From Candidatus Sulfotelmatobacter sp. (GTDB lineage Bacteria; Acidobacteriota; Terriglobia; Terriglobales; Acidobacteriaceae), in assembly GCA_030044775.1 (NCBI GenBank), contig JASICF010000527.1, positions 1 to 16,078 of the forward strand: a stretch of 16,078 nucleotides of DNA. The letters are read 5' to 3'. Numbering within the stretch: position 1 is the first letter of the stretch; each line of letters starts with the position of its first letter. Shown one piece after another: positions 6,176 to 12,987 of this stretch. The notes under the pieces are model-generated. The model ran no database searches and had not been told where the DNA came from. It was given only the letters and a program-made list of their open reading frames with translations. The position numbers were made by a program, and so were the translations under genes.

Positions 6176-6919
6176 ATGGTGCAACTTCCTCGTTTGTACG
6201 CCATTCTCGACGCCGCTTTCTTTTCAAGCGATAAAGCCATGCATGCCGCAGCGGAGGAACTCGCATCCGCAGGCGTGACACTCATCCAGTACCGGAATAA
6301 GTCCACGAATGCGCGCGAGATGCTGGAACAGGCGGTGGAATTGAGGGAACGCCTCGATTCCCATGTTCCGCAAAAGAAGCGAGACATGGGGCACGCAGGA
6401 CTGGGATCGGGCACGCAAGATCAAAATTCCCACCCTGTCGCACAGAACGCGACAAGGGTGGGGCAGCCGAATACCCGATCCGGAAATAATTCCATCAAGC
6501 TCATCATGAATGACCGCGCAGACCTCGTGCTTATTGCCGAGTTCGACGGCGTTCATGTGGGCCAGGACGATCTTTCACCCGCGTCCGTCCGCAAGATGAT
6601 CGGGCCGGACCGATGGTTGGGAGTCTCGACTCATAATCCGGAGCAGCTCGTTGAAGCCAACCAAACCTCGGCGGATTATGTTGCCATCGGTCCGGTTTTC
6701 GCAACGTCGAGCAAGGAAAAGCCTGATCCGGTTGTCGGCCTTGAAGGGGTGCGCCGAGCGCGGCAACTCACCCGTAAGCCGCTGGTCGCGATTGGAGGAA
6801 TCACGCGGGCCAACGCAGCCTCAGTGATTGAGGCCGGGGCCGACGCAGTGGCGGTGATATCCGACTTGTTAAGGGACCCAGGCAAATCAGCAGAAGAATT
6901 TTTGCGCATTCTGAGGTAA
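6176..6919 (+). CDS. thiE: thiamine-phosphate synthase carrying an in-frame palindromic-repeat insertion
   Basis: ThiE joins the thiazole phosphate and the aminopyrimidine diphosphate to make thiamine phosphate. The TIM-barrel motifs are intact: LIQYRNKS (36-43, QxRxK phosphate site), IMNDRADL (110-117), DGVHVGQDD (124-132), GPVFATSSKEK (172-182), AIGGI (205-209) and GADAVAVISD (221-230). The protein has 247 residues against about 210-215 usual. The excess sits between ELRERL and KLIMNDR (~62-105), where two palindromic repeat units are translated in the same frame. This is a surface loop position between barrel elements, so the enzyme may still work. The start ATG has no Shine-Dalgarno site. 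No other thiamine genes are nearby. Confidence 0.92.
   Translation: MVQLPRLYAILDAAFFSSDKAMHAAAEELASAGVTLIQYRNKSTNAREMLEQAVELRERLDSHVPQKKRDMGHAGLGSGTQDQNSHPVAQNATRVGQPNTRSGNNSIKLIMNDRADLVLIAEFDGVHVGQDDLSPASVRKMIGPDRWLGVSTHNPEQLVEANQTSADYVAIGPVFATSSKEKPDPVVGLEGVRRARQLTRKPLVAIGGITRANAASVIEAGADAVAVISDLLRDPGKSAEEFLRILR
6358..6393 (+). repeat. palindromic repeat unit C inside thiE
   Basis: The left arm CCCATGTTCCGC (6360-6371) and right arm GCGAGACATGGG (6379-6390) pair at 10 of 12 positions around a 7-nt loop AAAAGAA. Flanks TTCCCA and GGGGCA match those of units A and B. It is read as the peptide SHVPQKKRDMGH (62-73) of ThiE. Confidence 0.7.
6427..6464 (+). repeat. palindromic repeat unit B inside thiE
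   Basis: CCCACCCTGTCGC (6429-6441) pairs with 6449-6462 over 13 bp with one bulged base and a 7-nt loop ACAGAAC. It shares the outer sequence TTCCCACCCTGTCGC exactly with unit A at 6070-6084. It is translated as SHPVAQNATRVGQ (85-97). Its start is exactly 69 nt (23 codons) after that of unit C, so both are in the same codon phase. Confidence 0.82.
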
Positions 6920-6965
6920 AGTTCTCAGGGATTGTGAATGCTTCGTTTGCCATGCTGAAGAGAAT

Positions 6966-7040
6966 CGAAGGATCGATGGTTTTGCCTTCCACCCAGAAAC
7001 TGCATGGATCCTTCGCCGCAAATTCCGCGGCTCAGGATGA
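6966..7040 (+). repeat. probable dispersed intergenic repeat relic
   Basis: In the 142-bp gap between thiE and the permease, CGAAGGATC (6966-6974) is inverted at GATCCTTCG (7007-7015), followed by a second small inverted pair GCCGC/GCGGC (7015-7019, 7027-7031) and GGCTCAGGATGAC (7029-7041). This wording resembles the common bacterial intergenic repeat that reads GTCATCCTGAGC...GAAGGATC on one strand. That resemblance is from memory and unverified. Confidence 0.45.
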
Positions 7041-7052
7041 CAAATCCGATTT

Positions 7053-7057
7053 GGAGG
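7053..7057 (+). promoter_or_regulatory. ribosome binding site GGAGG that suggests a CTG start for the first permease
   Basis: This is the strongest Shine-Dalgarno sequence near the permease start. In the permease frame the only codon close by is CTG at 7062 (4-nt spacing); the first TTG/GTG codons (7131, 7134) lie 70 nt further on and have no site of their own. Confidence 0.45.
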
Positions 7058-7061
7058 CAAC

Positions 7062-8636
7062 CTGAGCACACCGACAACACAGCCATCGGCAAAAACCGAC
7101 TGGGAAATTCATAGTCACCAAGATACGGAATTGGTGAAGGGCCTTGGCCTTACCAGTTCCACCATGCTGGTGATGGGCTCGATGATCGGGTCGGGCATTT
7201 TTATTGTTTCCTCCGAAATTGCCCGGGAAGTCGACTCGCCGGCTCTGTTGATCGCCGCCTGGGCGGTGACCGGATTCATGACCATCGTAGCTGCACTCAG
7301 CTACGGCGAACTTGCCGCCATGATGCCGCGCGCGGGCGGGCAATATGTTTACCTGCGGGAAGCGCTCGGACCGCTGTGGGGATTTCTTTACGGCTGGACA
7401 CTGTTTCTGGTGATTCAGACAGGAACGATTGCGGCGGTAGGCGTGGCGTTCGGAAAATTCCTCGGGATTTTCTTTCCGTCGATTTCTTCTACGCATTGGA
7501 TTCTTCATCTCTGGAAGGTGCCGCCGATCCCGATCGGCCCCATGGTTCTCGGCAACATGGATGTGGGCGTCAATACCCAGAACCTGGTTGCGGTTCTGGT
7601 TGTCATCTTTCTCTCGATTGTGAACATCTTCGGGTTGAAAACCGGAGCAATCATTCAAAATGTGTTTACCGCGGCCAAGGTTTGCGCCTTGCTGGGATTG
7701 GCGTTCCTAGGGCTGGCGCTCGGCCGAAACGCCCAGGCCCTTGCCGCGAACTTCAGCGGGCATTTCTGGCACAACGCCGCGCTGGGGGCGCGACACGCGG
7801 TGCAGGTGGGGGTGGGTGGGCCGATCGTCGTGGTGGGCACGCTCACCATCATTGCCGTAGCCCAGACGGGTTCATTATTTTCGGCTGACGCCTGGAATAA
7901 CGTGACGTTCACGGCGGGCGAGGTTAAGAATCCCAGCCGAAATCTGCCTCTTTCCCTGGCGCTAGGAACCGGGGTGGTGATCGCACTCTACATCGCCTGC
8001 AATTTTGTTTACCTGAACATGCTTCCGCTTGATGGCGCCCCGGGAGCGGCGACCATTCTGCAGCGGGGAATCAAATATGCCGCGGAAGACCGCGTCGGCA
8101 CGGCTGTGATGACGCAGATGTTCGGCCCGCTCGGCGGATTCCTGATGGCGGCGGCGATTCTCGTTTCCAGCTTCGGCTGCGACAATGGGCTGATTCTTTC
8201 CGGGGCACGGGTTTATTACGCGATGGCCAAGGACGGTTTGTTCTTCCGCGCCGTCTCCCGCCTGCATCCTAGATATAAGACGCCCGCGGTTTCGCTCATG
8301 GTGCAGATGGTCTGGGCGTGCGTTCTGTGTCTTTCCGGCAGTTACAGCCAGCTTCTGGACTACATTATTTTCGCGGTGCTGGTGTTTTATATTTTGACGA
8401 TTCTCGGATTATTCATTCTGCGCCGCACGCGCCCGGACGCCCCGAGGCCCTATCGGGCGGTTGGTTATCCGGTGCTGCCGGCGGTGTATATTGTCATGGC
8501 TTTATTTATCGACGTCGTCCTGCTCCGCTACAAGCCGCAATACACCTGGCCGGGATTGATTGTGGTCTTGCTTGGGATCCCGGTATATTACGCGTGGTCG
8601 AGCGGCGCACGGCAGAATCCGCGCGCCTCAACTTAG
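7062..8636 (+). CDS. APC-superfamily amino acid permease, LAT/SteT-like
   Basis: This is a polytopic inner-membrane transporter with about 12 predicted membrane helices. The first helix has the APC signature GSMIGSGIFIV, followed by SYGELAAMMPRAGGQYVYLRE, typical of the LAT/SteT branch, and GEVKNPSRNLP in the cytoplasmic loop near helix 6-7. Substrate is probably a neutral amino acid; not resolvable here. Start choice: the frame is open from 7041; CTG 7062 follows GGAGG and adds a plausible 23-residue polar N-terminus ending DTE before LVKGLGL, which fits the family. A conventional start would be TTG 7131 or GTG 7134, without a ribosome binding site. With the CTG start it has 524 residues. 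The second permease starts 22 nt after its stop. Confidence 0.9.
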   Translation: MSTPTTQPSAKTDWEIHSHQDTELVKGLGLTSSTMLVMGSMIGSGIFIVSSEIAREVDSPALLIAAWAVTGFMTIVAALSYGELAAMMPRAGGQYVYLREALGPLWGFLYGWTLFLVIQTGTIAAVGVAFGKFLGIFFPSISSTHWILHLWKVPPIPIGPMVLGNMDVGVNTQNLVAVLVVIFLSIVNIFGLKTGAIIQNVFTAAKVCALLGLAFLGLALGRNAQALAANFSGHFWHNAALGARHAVQVGVGGPIVVVGTLTIIAVAQTGSLFSADAWNNVTFTAGEVKNPSRNLPLSLALGTGVVIALYIACNFVYLNMLPLDGAPGAATILQRGIKYAAEDRVGTAVMTQMFGPLGGFLMAAAILVSSFGCDNGLILSGARVYYAMAKDGLFFRAVSRLHPRYKTPAVSLMVQMVWACVLCLSGSYSQLLDYIIFAVLVFYILTILGLFILRRTRPDAPRPYRAVGYPVLPAVYIVMALFIDVVLLRYKPQYTWPGLIVVLLGIPVYYAWSSGARQNPRAST

Positions 8637-8658
8637 CGAGACCAAGGAGAAGTTCAGC

Positions 8659-10149
8659 ATGGCGAATCTTTTCGCTAAAAAAGATCTATCCGCCTTGATG
8701 AAGGAAGCCTCGGAGAGCGACGAGCACAGCTTGCGCCGCGCCCTGGGACCGATCAATCTGCTGACCCTGGGAATTGGGGCAATTATTGGCGCGGGAATCT
8801 TTGTCATCACGGGACAGGCGGCGGCCCAGTTCGCCGGCCCGGCAATCGTGATTTCGTTCGTGCTGGCAGGGGTTGCCTGCGCATTCGCGGGTCTTTGTTA
8901 TGCGGAGTTCGCTTCGATGATCCCTATCGCCGGTAGCGCGTACACCTATTCTTACGCGACGCTCGGTGAATTGGTGGCCTGGATTATCGGCTGGGACCTG
9001 ATTCTCGAGTATGCCTTCGGCGCAGCGACGGTAGCTGTGGGCTGGAGCGGTCATTTCCGGGCTTTTCTAAGAGACCTGGGCATGGGACTGCCGGAGATGC
9101 CGACTTCCAACTTCACTCTTTTCGGCATGCCCGTGCACTTGAAATACGATTACATCGGATTTCTGGTGATCATTGCGATCACCGCGATTCTGGTGATCGG
9201 GATTAAAGAGTCGGCGAACTTTACTACCGCCATTGTCATCCTCAAAGTGGCAGTCGTTTGCATGTTCATCGCGCTTGCCACGGCGTTCTTATACTCGCAT
9301 TCCTGGCAGCCGAATCATTGGACTCCATTTATTCCTCCGAATACCGGGACGCGAGGAGAATTCGGATGGTCAGGAATTCTGCGCGGGGCGGGTGTAGTCT
9401 TCTTCGCTTACATCGGCTTCGACGCGGTTTCGACGGCCGCGCAGGAGGCCAAGAATCCCAAGAGGGACATGCCGTTTGGCATTCTGGGTTCGCTCGTGAT
9501 CTGCACGATCCTTTACATATTGGTTTCGGGCTTGCTTACGCGGCTGGTGCCTTATAACCAGCTCAATGTTCCCGACCCCGTGGTCGTGGGCATTCGCGTT
9601 GCCGGCCAGCAGTGGGCCACGTTCCTCGTCGAACTGGGAGCGATTGCCGGCCTGGCCACGGTGATGCTGGTGATGCTGCTCGGCCAGTCACGCGTCTTCT
9701 ATTCGATGTCACGTGATGGATTGCTCTGGCCCTGGGCCTGCAAGATTCATCCTCGTTTTCGCACGCCATATCTCAGTTCGATCGTAGTAGGAGTTTTTGT
9801 TGCGATCCTGGCCACACTGGTTCCGCTGAGCGTCCTCGATGAAATGACAAGCGTAGGCACATTGCTTGCGTTCGTGCTGGTGAGCGCAGGTGTTTGGGTC
9901 ATGCGCAGAAGCCATCCGGAGGTTAACCGTCCGTTCAAAACGCCGCTCGTGCCCCTGGTACCCATTCTTGCGATCGTCTTTTCCGGGCTGCTCATCGTCT
10001 CTCTCTCCTACTGGACGCAGTTGCGGCTGATTGTGTGGCTGGTGATCGGCCTGATCATCTACTTCAGCTACGGGCGAAAGCACAGCAAGGTGCAGGCGTT
10101 GCGCTCGGAGTCGATGGAGCGGAAACCCACACCTACAATGGCAGATTAG
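8659..10149 (+). CDS. APC-superfamily amino acid permease, cationic amino acid transporter (CAT/YfnA-like)
   Basis: The 496-residue membrane protein has the CAT-type signature: GIGAIIGAGIFVITG in helix 1, then FAGLCYAEFASMIPIAGSAY and WIIGWDLILEYA, and FFAYIGFDAVSTAAQEAKNP near helix 6-7. About 12 membrane helices are expected plus a short cytosolic N-terminus. The ATG at 8659 has an AAGGAG Shine-Dalgarno site at 8644-8649; a longer frame from 8560 overlaps the upstream permease and is not needed. It lies 22 nt behind a distinctly different APC permease (LAT-like), so the two are not a recent duplication. A strong terminator follows 13 nt after the stop. Substrate is unknown; cationic or neutral amino acids are both possible. 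Confidence 0.93.
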   Translation: MANLFAKKDLSALMKEASESDEHSLRRALGPINLLTLGIGAIIGAGIFVITGQAAAQFAGPAIVISFVLAGVACAFAGLCYAEFASMIPIAGSAYTYSYATLGELVAWIIGWDLILEYAFGAATVAVGWSGHFRAFLRDLGMGLPEMPTSNFTLFGMPVHLKYDYIGFLVIIAITAILVIGIKESANFTTAIVILKVAVVCMFIALATAFLYSHSWQPNHWTPFIPPNTGTRGEFGWSGILRGAGVVFFAYIGFDAVSTAAQEAKNPKRDMPFGILGSLVICTILYILVSGLLTRLVPYNQLNVPDPVVVGIRVAGQQWATFLVELGAIAGLATVMLVMLLGQSRVFYSMSRDGLLWPWACKIHPRFRTPYLSSIVVGVFVAILATLVPLSVLDEMTSVGTLLAFVLVSAGVWVMRRSHPEVNRPFKTPLVPLVPILAIVFSGLLIVSLSYWTQLRLIVWLVIGLIIYFSYGRKHSKVQALRSESMERKPTPTMAD

Positions 10150-10162
10150 CCGGGAAACAGTT

Positions 10163-10193
10163 AAGACCCTCTGCGCAGCGCAGAGGGTCTTTT
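10163..10193 (+). terminator. intrinsic terminator after the permease pair
   Basis: A perfect 12-bp stem, AAGACCCTCTGC (10163-10174) with GCAGAGGGTCTT (10180-10191), closes a 5-nt loop GCAGC and runs into TTTTC. The T tract is short but the stem is strong. It ends the thiE/permease region and isolates nnr, which starts 94 nt downstream. Confidence 0.82.
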
Positions 10194-10268
10194 CGTCTGC
10201 GAAGAAAATCGCAATCGCCCCCCAGCCGACGACAAGAGTGACAAGCAATCTGATGGCTCTCGCCACGA

Positions 10269-10274
10269 TACACT
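10269..10274 (+). promoter_or_regulatory. candidate -10 box (TACACT) of nnr
   Basis: TACACT lies 12 nt before the ATG at 10287. No Shine-Dalgarno site is present. A new promoter is needed here because the permease terminator lies just upstream. No -35 box at normal spacing; GTGACA at 10238 is 25 nt away, too far. Confidence 0.35.
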
Positions 10275-10286
10275 GATCACAGACGT

Positions 10287-11849
10287 ATGAAGATCGTATC
10301 CGCGAACGAAATGCGAGCCATCGATCGCATCACCAGCGAAGGTTTCGGGGTGGCTTCGCTCGATCTCATGGAGAATGCCGGCGCAGCGGTTGCGGAGTTC
10401 ATACTCTCACGACATTTGGCGGCAACGCGGATCACCGTTTTCTGCGGTAAAGGAAATAACGGTGGCGATGGTTTCGTGGCCGCTCGGCGGCTGCACGAGC
10501 GAGGCAGCCGGGTGGAAGTGATTTTGCTCGCCGATCCCGCTGAACTACGTGGCGATGCAGCGATTATGTTCCGCAAGCTGCCGTTTCGCCCTATGACAGT
10601 TCAGTCCGTGAAGGAATTAAGAGGTGAACGCCTGCGCCAGGTGCTCACCGCCGACCTCTATCTCGACGCGATTCTCGGTACTGGTTTCAAGCCTCCCGTC
10701 GCCGGCCTTTATGCGGATGCAATCGAGGTAATGAACAAGAGCCACGTCCCGGTTGTTGCGGTCGATATTCCTTCCGGCGCCGATGCCGATGCGATGCACG
10801 CCGCGCCGGCGGGGAGGGCGCGTGCCGATGCAATTATTACCTTCACCGCGCCGCGCCCGGCGCACGTGTTCGGTTCATTGGCAAGCGGCCCAACGGTCGT
10901 CGCCCCGATCGGCTCACCGGAGGAAGCGATCGTCTCCGATCTGCGACTAAGTGTAACTACGCCGACAGACATTGCGGCATTCATCGCACCTCGTCCGGCC
11001 GATTCAAACAAGGGGAGCTTCGGCCATGTGCTCGTGATTGGAGGCTCGACAGGAAAGGCCGGCGCGGCGGCCATGGCCGGAATTTCCGCGCTGCGCATGG
11101 GGGCCGGGCTTGCCACGGTAGCAACGGCAAAATCCGTACTCGGCACCGTTGCCGGGTTTCATCCCGAGTTGATGACCGAGCCTTTGCCCGAGACTGACGC
11201 GGGCACGATCTCAAAATCCGCGCTCGACACGATTGAGCAGCTGACAAAGGGCAAGACGGTGGTCGCAATTGGCCCTGGGATTTCACGCAATCCGCAAACC
11301 TCGGAACTGGTGAGGAATCTGATTGCGAAACTGCAGGTTTCAACCGTGCTTGACGCGGACGGGCTGAACGCGTTTGAAGGCCGAGCGAGCGAGTTGAATG
11401 GCAAAGGGCGCACTCTCGTGATTACGCCTCATCCGGGAGAAATGGCTCGTCTGGTTGGTTGCAGCATCGCCGATGTCCAGAAAGATCGGCTGGCCGTGGC
11501 TCGCGCGTTCGCCCGCGATCACGATCTGATAGTTGTCCTTAAAGGCCATCGCACTCTGGTGGTTCAATCTAATGGCGAGGCCTGGGTCAATACAACTGGC
11601 AATCCCGGCATGGCGACCGGAGGCACGGGCGACATCCTTACCGGGATGACGGCGGGAATGCTGGCGCAATTTCCAAAGAATGCCTTTGCGGCAGTGACTG
11701 CCGCGGTTTACTTGCACGGCCTGGCAGGGGACGTGATGCGCGACCAATTCGGCGAGCATTCCCTAATCGCCACCGATTTGCTCGCCGGCCTGCCCGAGGC
11801 ATTCCGCCGCACAAGGCTGAAGGCGCAAGAGGAGACTGTTGAGTTCTGA
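10287..11849 (+). CDS. nnr: bifunctional NAD(P)H-hydrate epimerase / ADP-dependent NAD(P)H-hydrate dehydratase
   Basis: This 520-residue two-domain enzyme repairs damaged NAD(P)H hydrates. The N-terminal epimerase (YjeF_N, ~1-220) has GKGNNGGDGFVAAR (54-67), DAILGTGF (127-134) and VAVDIPSG (157-164, D160 likely catalytic). The C-terminal dehydratase (~225-515, ribokinase-like) has NKGSFGHVLVIGGS (241-254), DADGLN (356-361), TPHPGEM (380-386) and GNPGMATGGTGD (438-449), where D449 is the catalytic position. Length fits the fused bacterial form. The ATG at 10287 gives the standard MKIVSANEMRAID start and lacks a Shine-Dalgarno site. The PilZ gene and tsaE follow; nnr and tsaE are often neighbours in bacteria. 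Confidence 0.97.
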   Translation: MKIVSANEMRAIDRITSEGFGVASLDLMENAGAAVAEFILSRHLAATRITVFCGKGNNGGDGFVAARRLHERGSRVEVILLADPAELRGDAAIMFRKLPFRPMTVQSVKELRGERLRQVLTADLYLDAILGTGFKPPVAGLYADAIEVMNKSHVPVVAVDIPSGADADAMHAAPAGRARADAIITFTAPRPAHVFGSLASGPTVVAPIGSPEEAIVSDLRLSVTTPTDIAAFIAPRPADSNKGSFGHVLVIGGSTGKAGAAAMAGISALRMGAGLATVATAKSVLGTVAGFHPELMTEPLPETDAGTISKSALDTIEQLTKGKTVVAIGPGISRNPQTSELVRNLIAKLQVSTVLDADGLNAFEGRASELNGKGRTLVITPHPGEMARLVGCSIADVQKDRLAVARAFARDHDLIVVLKGHRTLVVQSNGEAWVNTTGNPGMATGGTGDILTGMTAGMLAQFPKNAFAAVTAAVYLHGLAGDVMRDQFGEHSLIATDLLAGLPEAFRRTRLKAQEETVEF

Positions 11850-11888
11850 TTGCTGCGCGGGCGGTAAACTCTCAGCACCACTTCCCGC

Positions 11889-11916
11889 TTGGCCGTTGGG
11901 ACATTAGCGATATAGT
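11889..11916 (+). promoter_or_regulatory. candidate promoter TTGGCC-16-TATAGT ahead of the pilZ leader ORF
   Basis: TATAGT (11911-11916) matches the -10 consensus at 5 of 6 positions; TTGGCC (11889-11894) has the TTG of a -35 box at 16-nt spacing. The -10 box ends 10 nt before the ATG of a 39-codon ORF. A second -10-like box, TAAACT, lies at 11865-11870. Confidence 0.4.
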
Positions 11917-11926
11917 AATCACCCGC

Positions 11927-12046
11927 ATGTGTCTCAGAATCCGGTGTTTTCGGGCCAAAAGCCGCGGCTGGCGTGGGAATCGGGCACTCGGCTTCCGTAA
12001 TCTATTACCGCCTTTGCAGGAATGGGATAGTGGCGCTACCTTATGA
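11927..12046 (+). CDS. possible 39-codon leader ORF overlapping the PilZ gene start
   Basis: ATG at 11927 opens a 39-residue frame that ends TTATGA: its TGA (12044-12046) overlaps the PilZ ATG (12043-12045), the classic ATGA coupling arrangement. The peptide is basic, with seven arginines in the first 24 residues, and ends LLPPLQEWDSGATL. There is no recognisable domain. A TATAGT box 10 nt upstream could drive a nearly leaderless transcript. The overlap could be chance, since a frame of this length is not rare; no homologue is known to me. Confidence 0.3.
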   Translation: MCLRIRCFRAKSRGWRGNRALGFRNLLPPLQEWDSGATL

Positions 12047-12438
12047 CGCACTTCCCTCAACCGCACTCTTCGCGGCGAGCGGCTCGGGTTCAGCTTGGAG
12101 ATTCTGTTCTGGCTGCGATCCGTTTAGAAGATGGCCGCCGCACAAAAGCAAAACTTCAAACCATTTCGGCGACCGGCGGATTGCTCCATCTGCCAGCTTC
12201 GCTGGGGCAAGGCGATTTTGTCGAAGTTGCCTTCCAAACGCAATCCGGTCCCGTGCATGGCATGGCCGAACTGCTGAGTCCCACGAAAAAAGCGAGCGGA
12301 GGCGTGCTGCAACCATTCCGCTTCGTTGCGCTTGAAGACGATGATCACCGCCGCTTGCGCACGTCGCTCGACCATGTGACCGATCAAAACGTGCTCGGCC
12401 TGAAGTCAGCTCTGCTCAATGTGACCAGAACGATTTAG
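12043..12438 (+). CDS. PilZ-domain-like protein
   Basis: The 131-residue cytosolic protein shows a PilZ-like layout: the RxxxR motif as RRAAR (11-15), then beta strands and ISATGGLLHL (~42-51) where c-di-GMP binders have (D/N)xSxxG. Here the first position of that motif is threonine (TISATG), so the second half of the site is degenerate. If it binds c-di-GMP it may do so weakly; it may also be a structural PilZ domain. The ATG at 12043 has no Shine-Dalgarno site but overlaps the stop of a short upstream ORF. tsaE follows after 80 nt with its own likely promoter. Confidence 0.65.
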   Translation: MTHFPQPHSSRRAARVQLGDSVLAAIRLEDGRRTKAKLQTISATGGLLHLPASLGQGDFVEVAFQTQSGPVHGMAELLSPTKKASGGVLQPFRFVALEDDDHRRLRTSLDHVTDQNVLGLKSALLNVTRTI

Positions 12439-12449
12439 ACTCGCGAAGT

Positions 12450-12486
12450 CGAAGCGAGAGGATCGAAGCGGTACGGATACGAAGCG
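12450..12486 (+). repeat. three CGAAGCG direct repeats just upstream of the tsaE -10 box
   Basis: CGAAGCG occurs at 12450-12456, 12464-12470 and 12480-12486, spaced 14 and 16 nt apart, immediately upstream of and across the -35 region of the TATACT box at 12494. This could be an operator, or chance in a short spacer. Confidence 0.35.
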
Positions 12487-12493
12487 CTCTCGT

Positions 12494-12499
12494 TATACT
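12494..12499 (+). promoter_or_regulatory. candidate -10 box (TATACT) of tsaE
   Basis: TATACT matches the -10 consensus at 5 of 6 positions and ends 19 nt before the ATG at 12519. There is no Shine-Dalgarno site at usable spacing. The -35 position (GTACGG at 12471-12476) is poor, so an activator or the CGAAGCG repeats may matter. Confidence 0.4.
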
Positions 12500-12518
12500 G
12501 GTCGGGGCTGAAGCGTTG

Positions 12519-12977
12519 ATGCTGGATCTCATCGAACCGCGCCGCGACCGGATGATTCGCGAAATCACCACAGATTCGCCGGAGGAAACGATCGCCTTCG
12601 GACGAAGTCTCATCGAACTGCTTGCACCGCCGAAGCTGGTTCTGCTGCGCGGCGACCTTGGTGCCGGAAAAACCACTCTGGTCAAAGGAATTGCCGCTGG
12701 GTTCGATGCAGCGGACCCAGAGGACGTCACCAGCCCCACCTTTACCCTCGTTCACGAATATCGCGGCCCGAAAGTGACCGTGTATCATATCGACCTTTAC
12801 CGCATTGATACCCAACGCGAGCTGGATACGTTGGCGCTGGACGATCTGCGTGCGGATAAGTCGATTCTGTTGGTCGAGTGGGGCGAGAAGTTCCCGCGTT
12901 TCGTTCGCGAACGCGAGGTGGAGATTGCCCTTGATCGCGAGACCGAAACCCGGCGCAAAATCTCGGTTGTAAGCTAA
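12519..12977 (+). CDS. tsaE: tRNA threonylcarbamoyladenosine biosynthesis ATPase TsaE
   Basis: TsaE is the ATPase that works with TsaB, TsaC and TsaD to make t6A37 on tRNAs reading ANN codons. This 152-residue protein is the usual size. It has the P-loop GDLGAGKTT (45-53), the TsaE signature SPTFTLVHEY (72-81), HIDLYR (90-95) and VEWGEK (119-124). Start: ATG 12519 is preferred; TTG 12516 directly before it and ATG 12552 are alternatives, and none has a good Shine-Dalgarno site. The exported hydrolase gene starts 10 nt after its stop, so the two are probably co-transcribed although their functions are unrelated. Confidence 0.95.
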   Translation: MLDLIEPRRDRMIREITTDSPEETIAFGRSLIELLAPPKLVLLRGDLGAGKTTLVKGIAAGFDAADPEDVTSPTFTLVHEYRGPKVTVYHIDLYRIDTQRELDTLALDDLRADKSILLVEWGEKFPRFVREREVEIALDRETETRRKISVVS

Positions 12978-12987
12978 ACATGACAAC

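Noticed and set aside
6176..6919. thiE as a pseudogene because of the repeat insertion
   Set aside because: The frame is unbroken, both repeat units keep phase, and every recognised active-site motif on both sides is intact.
7062..10149. the two permeases as a recent tandem duplication
   Set aside because: Their signature motifs place them in different APC branches (LAT/SteT-like versus CAT/YfnA-like) and the proteins differ throughout.
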